Positions 24,673-32,682 of a stretch of DNA of 64,000 nt are shown here, piece after piece. The stretch's first letter is position 1, and each line of letters starts with the position of its first letter. The position numbers were made by a program, and so were the translations under genes. Where the stretch lies: assembly GCA_038206985.1 (NCBI GenBank), contig JBBRAH010000001.1:62001-126000 (forward strand). The letters are read 5' to 3'. The stretch is from CAXMST01 sp038206985. Lineage in GTDB: Bacteria > Actinomycetota > Thermoleophilia > Solirubrobacterales > 70-9. The notes beneath the pieces are model-generated. The model searched no databases. It worked only from the letters and a program-made list of their open reading frames with translations, and was not told the DNA's origin.

Positions 24673-25080
24673 CTAGTAGAGGCCGTCGATACGGACCACT
24701 TTGCCGTCCTCGGTGGCGACATTGATCCGGTCGGGCCTGAAGTCCTGGGTCACCGCCAGCGGCTTGCCGTTCTTCTCGACCACCCGTACCGCACACCCCT
24801 CCGCTTCTGCTTCCGCACTCGTATCCGCGAGCGACTTGCCGACCAGTTTGGTCGCATCAATCGTGCCCTTCGGCGGTCCGGTGCACTGCACGGAGGAGGG
24901 ATCCTGGTTGTCGGGCAACTCGGGCACGGTGGCGTCGCCGGGGGGGACGGTTGTCGAGACGACGCCGTCGGGGTCCGGGGAGGGAGCCGTGGTGTCCGAA
25001 TCGTCCCCGCCGCAGCCGGCGAACAACGCTCCTGCGAGAAGCAGGCATATGACCCAGGGCAGTGACCGGTGAGTTCGCAT
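24673..25080 (-). CDS. Lipoprotein with peptidase inhibitor I78-like domain
   Basis: A 135-residue predicted lipoprotein. The signal sequence ends in a lipobox (GALFAGC), followed by a Ser/Thr/Pro/Asp-rich linker. The C-terminal 70 residues contain LVGKSLADTSAEAEAEGCAV, then a TQDFRPDRINV segment, the pattern of the I78 (potato-inhibitor-like) serine protease inhibitor family. By family it may shield cell-surface proteins from proteases, though the missing C-terminal CG of the family (here GLY) leaves doubt. ATG 25080 is chosen over 25092 because a TAGTGT box lies eight bases upstream. Confidence 0.7.
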   Translation of the reverse strand: MRTHRSLPWVICLLLAGALFAGCGGDDSDTTAPSPDPDGVVSTTVPPGDATVPELPDNQDPSSVQCTGPPKGTIDATKLVGKSLADTSAEAEAEGCAVRVVEKNGKPLAVTQDFRPDRINVATEDGKVVRIDGLY

Positions 25081-25088
25081 CGCTGCCA

Positions 25089-25094
25089 ACACTA
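25089..25094 (-). promoter_or_regulatory. Leaderless-type -10 box (TAGTGT)
   Basis: TAGTGT on the minus strand ends eight bases before the ATG at 25080 of the I78-like lipoprotein. Confidence 0.4.
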
Positions 25095-25129
25095 CGCGCC
25101 AATGGCCACAACGTCACGCCGAAAGAAGC

Positions 25130-26431
25130 TCAGCCGAGGCCGACACCCTTGTTGCGCTTGATCCACGCCGGGGTTACGACGCCCTGGCGGATGCGCTGCG
25201 GGTGATCGCCGACCGGCACGCGGGCGATCTCCTTCTTCGACCTGAAGTCGATTACCGAGATCCGGTCGCTACCGCTCCAGGAGACGAAGCAGTACTTGCC
25301 GTTGTTGGAGGCGGTCGCCCAGTAGGGCTTGAGGCCGCTCTTGAACAGCTTGTAGCGGAAGCTCTTGCGGGAGACGATCGCCGCGTAGTCGGACATCGTG
25401 CCGGCGACACAGAGGCGGTTGTCGTTGCCGTTGAGCGAGATGCCGTGGTGGGCGGAGTCGAGCAGGTACTGCTCGCGCGGGATCGAGGCCGCTTCCTTGC
25501 TCAGCGGAAGTCGCGCGACACGCGTGATCTTGTCCTTGCGCAGGTTGTACTCGAGGAAACCATGCAAGAACGAGACCTGGAAGTAGATGAAGCGCTCGTT
25601 CTTGCTGATCGTCATCGGCCGTACCGCGGAGCTGAAGTCGTCGAGCCCGGCGTCGTCAAGCGCCTGGCGGACGTCGATCCGGCGCTTCACCTCGTTGGTC
25701 TTCGCATTGACGATCAAAAAGACGCGCTCGCCCTTGGTCGTGTCCACGGCCGGCAGGTCGGCGGGTGTGTAGACCGTGCCGATACTGGCGTGGTAGATCC
25801 GCTTGCCGTCCTCGGAGTAGATGTTCTCATGCGGGGAGTCGCCGGACGCGAAGCGCCCGACCTCCTCGCCGGTCTCAACGTCGAGGATGTGGACAACGTT
25901 GCCCGTCGACGCGGAGACGGCCACGTTCTTGCCGTCGGGGGAGACCGCCATGTGGTCTGAGCGCTGACCGTCGACCACAAAGCGCCAGACGATTTCGCGG
26001 CTGTTCAGGTCGATACCGACGACATCACGGAAGCTGGGCCGCGAGGCGACCAGCAGGCTGCCGTCGTTGGAGGTGTACATGTCGTCCACGTACTGATCGT
26101 GGCCCTCACCGATCAACTCGCGGATGGCGAGGAAGTAGCCGAGACGAACGGGGTCGGTGAGCAGTTCGGCCTCGCGCTCGGCGAGATCTGGGATCGCGTT
26201 GATTCGCGTGATCGTGCGGAACTTGCCGCGCGGGTGGATCACGTCCACCGTGCCGTCCCAGTTGTTGCCGACGAACATCACGTGGCGCGTCGCGCGGTCC
26301 TTGGGCAGGCGCCCGGATGCGTCAGCGGTCGTGCCGGTACCCGCCACGGCGAGCAGGACGAAGCCGAGCAGGCCGGCGGCCAGGATGGCGATGCTGATTC
26401 GGCGCCGGTTGGCGCCGGCGAAAGTACTCAC
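25130..26431 (-). CDS. Exported YVTN-type beta-propeller protein
   Basis: A 433-residue protein with one N-terminal membrane or signal segment (about 12-34, ISIAILAAGLLGFVLLAVAG) and a beta-propeller of the YVTN/WD40-like type. Repeated blades are visible in MYTSNDGSLLVASRP, MAVSPDGKNVAVSASTGNVV, YSEDGKRIYHA, ATASNNGKYCFVSWSGSD and IDFRSKKEIARVPVGDHPQR. Function is unknown; such propellers usually bind proteins or cofactors outside the cell. GTG 26431 is chosen because GAGGGAG precedes it by a suitable distance; the frame is open to 26656 but the extra part is not protein-like. Confidence 0.78.
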   Translation of the reverse strand: MSTFAGANRRRISIAILAAGLLGFVLLAVAGTGTTADASGRLPKDRATRHVMFVGNNWDGTVDVIHPRGKFRTITRINAIPDLAEREAELLTDPVRLGYFLAIRELIGEGHDQYVDDMYTSNDGSLLVASRPSFRDVVGIDLNSREIVWRFVVDGQRSDHMAVSPDGKNVAVSASTGNVVHILDVETGEEVGRFASGDSPHENIYSEDGKRIYHASIGTVYTPADLPAVDTTKGERVFLIVNAKTNEVKRRIDVRQALDDAGLDDFSSAVRPMTISKNERFIYFQVSFLHGFLEYNLRKDKITRVARLPLSKEAASIPREQYLLDSAHHGISLNGNDNRLCVAGTMSDYAAIVSRKSFRYKLFKSGLKPYWATASNNGKYCFVSWSGSDRISVIDFRSKKEIARVPVGDHPQRIRQGVVTPAWIKRNKGVGLG

Positions 26432-26561
26432 TCGTCGTTCTCCCTCGGACGGATGCTGACCCAACGCTAACGACTCGTGCATGAATTTGAGCCGGTTTGC
26501 CTCCGTGGCAATGGGTCGCGATCCCGGCGGCTGCTCGCCGACTTCGACGCGGGGCGGACGG

Positions 26562-27155
26562 TCAGCGCGGATCGAGCCCCGCGAGCTGAATCGCGAGCAA
26601 CCGCTCAGCACTGCCCGGCAACGACTCCTCGTGCTGAAGGACGTGGCCGAGTGCACACGAGCACATCACGATGTCCTCCCAGGTGAGGTCGGCGCGGGCC
26701 GAGCCCTCGGCGACCGCATCGCTGACCAGTCGATCGATCCGCCCGAGCAGGCCCGGCGTGTCGCGCGCGATTTGTTGGTGCTCGGGCGCGGAGGCGCTCA
26801 TCGCCTCCTGCAGGCCAAGGTCGCGGCGCTGCACCTCGCCTGAGGCGCGAATGTAGTTGTCGAGCCGCTCGCGGGCGCTGAGCTCGCTGCGCCCGAGCTC
26901 CCGCTCGAGGATCGACGAGAGCATCGCGAACTTCTCGCGGATCAGCTCGAGGACGAGGACCTGTTTATCCGGAAAGCGCCGGTAGAGAGTTCCGACGCCG
27001 ACGCCGGCCTCCTCGGCGATATCGACCATCTCGACGGCCGAGCCGCGTTCCGCCATGAGCTTGCGAGCCGCGGCGAGGATCCGCAGCCGGTTGCGGGCTG
27101 CGTCGGCGCGCAACGGGGGAGTGGGGGAGGACGCTGTTTCCGTGGATGCCTGCAC
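26562..27155 (-). CDS. TetR family transcriptional regulator
   Basis: A 197-residue TetR-type repressor. The helix-turn-helix is AAARKLMAERGSAVEMVDIA followed by EAGVGVGTLYRRFPDKQVL (about residues 28-66), and the remainder is the ligand-binding domain. It is divergent from an MFS drug exporter with two ordered palindromes between, so it is probably the repressor of that exporter. Translation starts at GTG 27155, six bases after TACCCT, suggesting a leaderless message. Confidence 0.93.
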   Translation of the reverse strand: MQASTETASSPTPPLRADAARNRLRILAAARKLMAERGSAVEMVDIAEEAGVGVGTLYRRFPDKQVLVLELIREKFAMLSSILERELGRSELSARERLDNYIRASGEVQRRDLGLQEAMSASAPEHQQIARDTPGLLGRIDRLVSDAVAEGSARADLTWEDIVMCSCALGHVLQHEESLPGSAERLLAIQLAGLDPR

Positions 27156-27161
27156 ACCCCA

Positions 27162-27167
27162 AGGGTA
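27162..27167 (-). promoter_or_regulatory. Leaderless-type -10 box (TACCCT) for tetR
   Basis: TACCCT on the minus strand ends six bases before the GTG at 27155. Confidence 0.45.
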
Positions 27168-27184
27168 GCGGCCCGGGGACGCAA

Positions 27185-27229
27185 ACGGAAGAGCTGTTCC
27201 GTATAGTGCAAGCGGAATGCTGGTTCCAT
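27185..27229 (+). promoter_or_regulatory. Two TetR operators around an MFS promoter -10
   Basis: Two palindromes with the same layout lie in the tetR-MFS intergenic region. The first, 27185-27202, is ACGGAA-N6-TTCCGT and is perfect over 6+6 bases. The second, 27212-27229, is GCGGAA-N6-TTCCAT and keeps GGAA/TTCC. Their centres are 27 bp apart. A TATAGT hexamer at 27202-27207 lies between them and is a good -10 for the MFS gene, so repressor binding would cover the promoter. The sites are seen directly; the repressor assignment rests on context. Confidence 0.7.
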
Positions 27230-27269
27230 TTGACCCGCACCCTCACCTCGTCCCCGATTGGAACATCCC

Positions 27270-28748
27270 ATGAGCCCGAACCTCGAAGCCCGCGACTTCA
27301 ATCCCTGGCTGGCTCTGGCTCTGCTGTGCGCCGCGCAGTTCATGGTCGTCCTCGACGCCTCGATCGTCAACGTGGCTCTGCCCTCGATCGGGGAGGCGCT
27401 CGACTTCACGCAGGGGAACCTCTCGTGGGTCGTCAACGCCTACGTGCTCGTCTTCGGCGGCTTCCTGCTTCTCGGCGGGCGGCTCGCGGACCTGCTCGGC
27501 CGGCGCGCGATCTTCGTCACGGGCCTGCTGCTGTTCTCCGGCGCCTCACTGGCGGGCGGATTGGCCACGAACGACACGCAGCTGATCATCGCGCGCGCCC
27601 TCCAGGGCCTCGGCGGAGCGCTCTTCTCGCCCGCGGCGCTCTCGATCATCACGGCGATCTTCAAGGAGGGCGCGGACCGCAACAAGGCGCTCGGCGCCTG
27701 GGGCGCGGTGGCCGGATCGGGCGGCGCGGCCGGAGTACTGCTCGGCGGTGTGCTCACTGATTTCGCAGGCTGGGAATGGGTCTTCTGGGTGAACGTCCCG
27801 ATCGGCCTGGCTGCAGTCGCTCTCGCCTTCCGGCTGATCCCCGAGTCACGGGCGGTGGCCTCGGCGCGCAGCTTCGACTTCCCGGGCGCCTTCTCGGTCA
27901 CGGCCGGGATCTCGTTGCTCGTTTACGCGCTCGTCGATGCCGATTCATCGGGCTGGGGCTCGACCAAGACGATCGTCTTGCTGATCGTGGCCCTGGCGCT
28001 GCTCAGCGCGTTCGTCGGCATCGAGCGCCGTTCTGCCGCACCGCTGGTCCCCAGCCGCCTGGTCAAGTTGAGCACCGTGCGCGGCTCGAACATCGTCGCG
28101 CTGCTGGTCGGAGCTTCGCTGTTCTCGATGTTCTTCTTCGTCTCCCTGTACATGCAGCAGGTGCTCGGCTTCAGCCCGCTGAAGACCGGCCTCAGCTACC
28201 TGCCGCTGGCCCTCGCGATCATCGCCTCCGCCGGGATCGCGTCCCAGCTCGTGACCAAGCTCGGGTTCAAGCCGGTGCTGATGGCCGGCCTCGCGTTCAT
28301 CGCGGCGGGCCTTGCCTGGTTCTCGATGATCTCCGTGGACGGGTCCTTCGCCGCGGACGTTCTTGGACCTTCACTGCTGGCTGCAGTCGGGCTCGGGATG
28401 TCCTTCGTCCCGGTGACGATCGGCGCCGTCGCGGGAATCGAATCCGACGACGCGGGCCTGGCCTCGGGCCTGATCAACGCCTCCCAGCAGGTGGGTGGCG
28501 CGCTCGGCCTCGCGGTCCTGGCGACGATCGCCAACGGGCGAACCGACGACGTGATGACATCTGCCGGGGGCAACCCGGCGGCCCTGCCGGGCGCGCTGAC
28601 CGAGGGCTTTCAGACCGCCTTTCTGGTCGGCTCCGGGTTTGCGCTTCTGGGCCTGCTGCTCGCTGCGCTGCTGATCGACTCCGACGACAGCCGCATCTAT
28701 GCCGCTGAGGCCAGCGAGGGCGGCGAGGGCGTGCCGGCCGTCGGCTGA
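27270..28748 (+). CDS. MFS multidrug exporter (DHA2, EmrB/QacA type)
   Basis: A roughly 492-residue major facilitator with about 14 membrane segments, the DHA2 proton-drug antiporter layout. Motif D1-like LDASIVNVALPSIGEAL and motif A-like GGRLADLLGRRAIF follow the first two segments, and the antiporter motif C-like segment GAVAGSGGAAGVLLGGVL is in segment five. Substrates are probably lipophilic or cationic drugs. ATG 27270 is preferred; TTG 27258 is also in frame. The divergent TetR gene and paired operators suggest drug-inducible expression. Confidence 0.93.
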   Translation: MSPNLEARDFNPWLALALLCAAQFMVVLDASIVNVALPSIGEALDFTQGNLSWVVNAYVLVFGGFLLLGGRLADLLGRRAIFVTGLLLFSGASLAGGLATNDTQLIIARALQGLGGALFSPAALSIITAIFKEGADRNKALGAWGAVAGSGGAAGVLLGGVLTDFAGWEWVFWVNVPIGLAAVALAFRLIPESRAVASARSFDFPGAFSVTAGISLLVYALVDADSSGWGSTKTIVLLIVALALLSAFVGIERRSAAPLVPSRLVKLSTVRGSNIVALLVGASLFSMFFFVSLYMQQVLGFSPLKTGLSYLPLALAIIASAGIASQLVTKLGFKPVLMAGLAFIAAGLAWFSMISVDGSFAADVLGPSLLAAVGLGMSFVPVTIGAVAGIESDDAGLASGLINASQQVGGALGLAVLATIANGRTDDVMTSAGGNPAALPGALTEGFQTAFLVGSGFALLGLLLAALLIDSDDSRIYAAEASEGGEGVPAVG

Positions 28749-28790
28749 GCCGGATCAGGTCTACCCGGCGGGCGCGGCCACTCGTTTGTC

Positions 28791-28866
28791 TAACCTGAAG
28801 CAATCGCGGGTGAAGTATCTGGACAGGGACACCGGTGCCGTGCGCATCTACGCCTGCTGGCGATGA
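28791..28866 (+). other. Possible short upstream reading frame coupled to the glycosidase gene
   Basis: A TAACCT hexamer at 28791-28796 is followed by an 18-codon frame from GTG 28810 to TGA 28864-28866 (VKYLDRDTGAVRIYACWR). Its stop overlaps the ATG 28863 of the glycosidase gene as ATGA. It could be a coupled leader peptide. Alternatively a frameshift is hidden here, since the glycosidase frame continues upstream as RAHLRLLAM, which looks like the missing basic part of its signal peptide. Confidence 0.3.
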
Positions 28867-29963
28867 CCGCCGGCCTGCTCGGCCTGCTCGCGTTGAGTGC
28901 GGTCCCCAGCGCAGAGGCCCGCGTGCCTCGCAAGTTCTTCGGCGCGGCCACGATTGCGGCCCCCACGCCGACGGATCTGGGGGAGATGCGTAGCACCGGT
29001 CTCGGCTCCTACCGGATGCCGATCATCTGGCGTGCGGTTGAGCCGTTCGCCCCGACGCCGCTGCCGACTGGAACCCTCCACAGCTACGACTTCTCCGGGT
29101 ACGACCAGCAGATGCGCGACATCACGGAGGCCGGGCTGCGCGCCCACGTGATCCTGATCGGCACGCCCTCCTGGATCGACAAGAGCATCCACACCTCGCC
29201 CTGGCAGTCGGCGGCCGGCCGCGAAAACTGGCCCGAATACGTAGAGGCCGTGCTGGAGCGCTACGGGCCCGACGGCACCTTCTGGCTCGAGAACCCCGAT
29301 CTGCCGGTCAATCAGCCCGACGCCTACGAGATCTGGAACGAGGAGAACTCCGAGGTCACCTATCGCCCTCGGGCAAACCCGAGGGAGTATGCGAGGCTCC
29401 TGGCCTCGGCCGGCAAGCAGATCCGGGCCGGCGATCCGCAGGCGACGATCGTCACGGGCGGGATGTTCGGCACTCCCCAACTCGACGACTCGATCTACGC
29501 CTGGGACTTCCTCAGGGTGCTCCTCGCCAAGAAACGGGCCAGCAAATACATCGACGCCATCGGCGTCCATCCGTACGCCGGCATGATGAGGGGGCTGAAG
29601 TACCAGATGCGCCTCTTCGTTCGCGAGCTGAAGCGGGCGCATATGAAGCGCACGCCGATCTACGTCACCGAGCTCGGCTGGTCCTCGGAGCCGAAGACCA
29701 GGAACTCGATTCTCTTCAACCAGGGCCGCAAGGGCCAGGCGAAACTCACCGACAGCGCCCTGAAGTACCTACTGAAGAAGCGCAGCAAGTGGCACATCAA
29801 GCGAATCCTCTGGTTCACCTGGATCGACCTCAGCGAGAGGGACGCCCGCCAGAGCGGCTGCGGGTTCTGCCAGAAGATGGGCCTACTCAAGGAGGACCGG
29901 CGCGAGAAGCCGGCCTACCGGAAGTTCTCGAAGCGGGTCAGCAAGGCCATCGGGCAGCGCTGA
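28863..29963 (+). CDS. Secreted glycoside hydrolase, GH39/cellulase-like TIM barrel
   Basis: A 366-residue exported protein with a short signal peptide (GLLGLLALSAVPSAEA) and a TIM-barrel glycosidase domain. The likely acid/base glutamate is in DAYEIWNEENSEV, like the WNEPN motif of clan GH-A, and the nucleophile is in PIYVTELGWSSEP. Substrate cannot be named. The start is uncertain: ATG 28863 gives a signal peptide without the usual positive charges, and the frame is open upstream without an ordinary start codon. It follows the MFS gene by about 115 bases. Confidence 0.78.
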   Translation: MTAGLLGLLALSAVPSAEARVPRKFFGAATIAAPTPTDLGEMRSTGLGSYRMPIIWRAVEPFAPTPLPTGTLHSYDFSGYDQQMRDITEAGLRAHVILIGTPSWIDKSIHTSPWQSAAGRENWPEYVEAVLERYGPDGTFWLENPDLPVNQPDAYEIWNEENSEVTYRPRANPREYARLLASAGKQIRAGDPQATIVTGGMFGTPQLDDSIYAWDFLRVLLAKKRASKYIDAIGVHPYAGMMRGLKYQMRLFVRELKRAHMKRTPIYVTELGWSSEPKTRNSILFNQGRKGQAKLTDSALKYLLKKRSKWHIKRILWFTWIDLSERDARQSGCGFCQKMGLLKEDRREKPAYRKFSKRVSKAIGQR

Positions 29964-29970
29964 GCGTCGC

Positions 29971-30753
29971 TCAGGGGGGAGGGCGGGTTCCGCTTATGAC
30001 GCAGGTCCCAAGCTCGGACTCGCGTGCGATGCCCGGGGCCAGTCCGTCGGTGCTGAGAATCTCCGCTGCCGCCGCGGCCTGAGCGTCGCTGCACTCGGCC
30101 AGCAGTGAGCCGCCGGGTGCCAGCCACGAGGTAGCCGAGGCGCTCAACCGGGCCAGGATGCGAAGTCCATCGCTGCCGCCATCGAGGGCGCGTCGCGGCT
30201 CGTGTTCGCGGGCCTCGCGGGGGAGGGTCCGGAGATCCGCGCTGGGCACGTAGGGGACGTTGGCCACAAGCAGGTCCACCCGTCCCTGAAGCCAGGCGGG
30301 CAAGGCGTCGAAGAGATCCCCCTCGTGGACCGTAGCCCGGGTGTCTTCGAGGTTGGCGCGGGCGCAACGCACCGCGACGGGGTCGATGTCGGCGGCGTGC
30401 AGTTCGACGTCCTCGAGTGCGGCGAGGAGAGCGGCGCCGAGCGCGCCCGAGCCGCAACACAGATCCACGACAAGCGGCTCGTCCCTCGCCGAGCGGGCGC
30501 GGGCGAGTTGCAGAGCGCAATCGAAGAGGAACTCACTCCGCGGCCGCGGCACGAACACACCGGCGGCCAGGTGGATGCGAACGCCGGCGAACTCCGCCCA
30601 GCCGACGATCTGCTCCAGCGGCAGGCCCGCCTCACGCCGGGCGAGCATTGCCTCCAGCTCCGCGGGCGTCCCCGCGGCCTCCGCCAGCAACCGGGCTTCG
30701 TCCTCGGCGAAGACGCACCCGGCAGCCCGCAGCCGCTCGACTACCTCAGGCAA
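29971..30753 (-). CDS. PrmC/HemK-related N5-glutamine methyltransferase, unknown substrate type
   Basis: A class I methyltransferase with VVDLCCGSGALGAALLA as SAM motif I and the substrate-amide motif as NVPY (VANVPYVPSADLR) rather than the NPPY of true PrmC. This combination is that of the actinobacterial PrmC-related group with unknown target. The domain start, ERLRAAGCVFAEDEARLLAE, lies near TTG 30753, which is used here. The frame is open to an ATG at 30939, but those extra residues do not look like this family. A TAGCCT box near 30810 could be the promoter. The start is the weakest part of this call. Confidence 0.72.
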   Translation of the reverse strand: MPEVVERLRAAGCVFAEDEARLLAEAAGTPAELEAMLARREAGLPLEQIVGWAEFAGVRIHLAAGVFVPRPRSEFLFDCALQLARARSARDEPLVVDLCCGSGALGAALLAALEDVELHAADIDPVAVRCARANLEDTRATVHEGDLFDALPAWLQGRVDLLVANVPYVPSADLRTLPREAREHEPRRALDGGSDGLRILARLSASATSWLAPGGSLLAECSDAQAAAAAEILSTDGLAPGIARESELGTCVISGTRPPP

Positions 30754-30945
30754 GGCGGACCGGCGGCGGACGGGAGCGAGCGTGCGGGCTGGGGCATGGG
30801 CGCTCAGGCTACAACCAGGCCATAGCGCAACTCGATGTGCAGGACCGGCAACTCGAAGCGGCTCCGGGTACGCTCGATCAGGCCCTTCTCGAGCCAATGG
30901 GAGTCGCAGAGGTTGCGTGCACCGAAATAAACGGCGCAAAGCTCC

Positions 30946-31356
30946 TCAGCTCTGGTCGCGCCCGCCTGCAGCCTTGATCCGGCGCCAGCCACCGGCACGG
31001 TTGTCGGCGACGATCTGGGCGAACATGGCACGCAGGGCCCGCTCGTTGATCTCCTCGCCTTCTCTGAACGCGACGGTCCGCGCGGTCTTGTTCTCGTGAC
31101 CGGCCGTGATGATGCCCTCCGGGTCGAGGACGATGCCGCCGTCGTAGAGGAAGACATTGACGTGATCGGTGGCCGCGAGCAGTGCGCAGATGTTGCCCTC
31201 GAGCACGAAGTAGGGCTGCACGGTGCGCTTGATCGTCTCCTCGACCTCGGGATCCACCGCGTGGACCAGATCGCGCACGCGGCGGCAGATCTCCTGCTGC
31301 CAGCCCGGCAGTGGATCGATGTAGTCATCGACGCGAGGGTCCTGCGTGTAACCCAT
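30946..31356 (-). CDS. DUF1801 family protein
   Basis: A 136-residue protein of the DUF1801 (YdhG-like) family, seen from VDDYIDPLPGWQQEICRRVR near the start, EETIKRTVQPYF in the middle and HVNVFLYDGGIVLDPEGI. The family has a compact fold and no established enzymatic role, although links to iron or stress have been suggested for homologues. ATG 31356 is chosen over 31374 because TATTCT ends seven bases upstream. It is divergent from the amine oxidase gene. Confidence 0.8.
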   Translation of the reverse strand: MGYTQDPRVDDYIDPLPGWQQEICRRVRDLVHAVDPEVEETIKRTVQPYFVLEGNICALLAATDHVNVFLYDGGIVLDPEGIITAGHENKTARTVAFREGEEINERALRAMFAQIVADNRAGGWRRIKAAGGRDQS

Positions 31357-31363
31357 GCGGCCG

Positions 31364-31369
31364 AGAATA
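31364..31369 (-). promoter_or_regulatory. Leaderless-type -10 box (TATTCT)
   Basis: TATTCT on the minus strand ends seven bases before the DUF1801 ATG at 31356; this decides the start. Confidence 0.45.
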
Positions 31370-31432
31370 TCCACGGGGCGGGGGAGGCGTCTGCTTATGT
31401 CAACCCGCCAACCGGGAGAATGGCGAAGTGTG

Positions 31433-32635
31433 ATGCGCGTCAGTGTGATCGGAGCCGGCTTCGCAGGACTGGCTGCGGCCGAAGCGCTCTCCCGCGACGG
31501 AGCCGAGGTGATCGTGCTCGAAGCGGGAGAGCGGGTCGGCGGGCGAGTCTGGTCGGAGCGGCTCCCGGGCGGAGGGCTGGTCGAGCGGGGCGGGGAGTTC
31601 GTTACCGCCGGCTACGACACCTTGGCCGCGCTGGCCGCTGACCACGGCCTGCAGCTGGATGGGATGGGCATCAACTACCCGGATCGCGAGTCCGTGCCGG
31701 ATCAGGGGTTGGACCGGGGAGAGCTGCTGAGTGCCGCGGACGATCTCGTCGTGGCGGCCAGGGCTGCTCCGGACAGCGCCGCCTCCGAGGTGTTGGCGAA
31801 CACCGTTCCGGATGCACGGGTCCGTGACCTCTTCGCGCTTCGGGTCCAGAGCGCGGTGGCGTACCCCTTTGACGAACTGGCCGCGCGCTGGCTAACCAGG
31901 GTTCCCGGCCTTCTGGAGTCTGGAGAGACGCGCCGGATACGGGGCGGCAACCAGCTCCTGGCCGAGCGACTCAACGAATCGCTGTCGGCGCCGGCGAGGC
32001 TGGGGGTTACAGCACGCGCGATCCATCACGACGCCGACGGGGTGACCGTCAACACCGACGGTGGCGAGATCAGGGGTGATGGCTGCGTGGTTGCCGTACC
32101 CTGTCGGCTCGTTGGTGAGATCGAGTTCCAGCCGGCGCTCCCGGCAGCGGTCGCCATGAAGCTGGAGGAGATCCGGATGTCGAGTGCCGCCAAGCTCGCG
32201 GTCGAGCTTCACGAGCCGCGGCAACCGCGCGCGCTGATGTCGACGGAGGAGCGGTACTGGGCCTGGACGACGCCGTGCGACGGTGTGGGCGGCCGCGTAG
32301 TCGGCTCGTGGGCGGGCTCGCATCCCGTGTTGCGGGATCTCGCGGTCGAGGAACGAGATCCCGCGGTGTGGTTGCGGCGGCTCGGAGAGCTGTGGCCTCA
32401 GCTGAGCATGAATGCCGCGTCCGCGCTTCTGACCGTCTGGGACCGCAGCTCCTGGCCCGGCGGCGCCTACTCGGTTCTCGGCACCGAAGCCCAGGAGCCC
32501 CGCAACGCGGGCTCACCAAGGGTCGTATTCGCCGGCGAGCACACGGCCGGCGAGTGGTCCGCAACCATGGAGGGCGCCCTGCGCAGCGGCAAACGCGCCG
32601 CCGAGGACCTGATTCGCGACTGCCCGCTCTCTTGA
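31433..32635 (+). CDS. FAD-dependent amine oxidase family protein
   Basis: A 400-residue flavoprotein of the monoamine oxidase fold. VSVIGAGFAGLAAAEALSRD (about 3-22) is the dinucleotide-binding motif, ERVGGRVWSERLPGG the second FAD contact, and VFAGEHTAGEWSATMEGALRSG the C-terminal FAD block. Enzymes of this family oxidise amines, amino acids or carotenoid-like compounds. Substrate is not known. ATG 31433 is chosen because the dinucleotide fold begins at once; the open frame extends to 31355 and a GTG lies directly before the ATG. Confidence 0.87.
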   Translation: MRVSVIGAGFAGLAAAEALSRDGAEVIVLEAGERVGGRVWSERLPGGGLVERGGEFVTAGYDTLAALAADHGLQLDGMGINYPDRESVPDQGLDRGELLSAADDLVVAARAAPDSAASEVLANTVPDARVRDLFALRVQSAVAYPFDELAARWLTRVPGLLESGETRRIRGGNQLLAERLNESLSAPARLGVTARAIHHDADGVTVNTDGGEIRGDGCVVAVPCRLVGEIEFQPALPAAVAMKLEEIRMSSAAKLAVELHEPRQPRALMSTEERYWAWTTPCDGVGGRVVGSWAGSHPVLRDLAVEERDPAVWLRRLGELWPQLSMNAASALLTVWDRSSWPGGAYSVLGTEAQEPRNAGSPRVVFAGEHTAGEWSATMEGALRSGKRAAEDLIRDCPLS

Positions 32636-32669
32636 GCAGATATCCCTGCAGACAGAGCCTGACCGTCGC

Positions 32670-32675
32670 TAGGCT
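32670..32675 (+). promoter_or_regulatory. Leaderless-type -10 box (TAGGCT)
   Basis: TAGGCT ends seven bases before the GTG start of the GNAT gene at 32683. Confidence 0.45.
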
Positions 32676-32682
32676 CGCGTAG

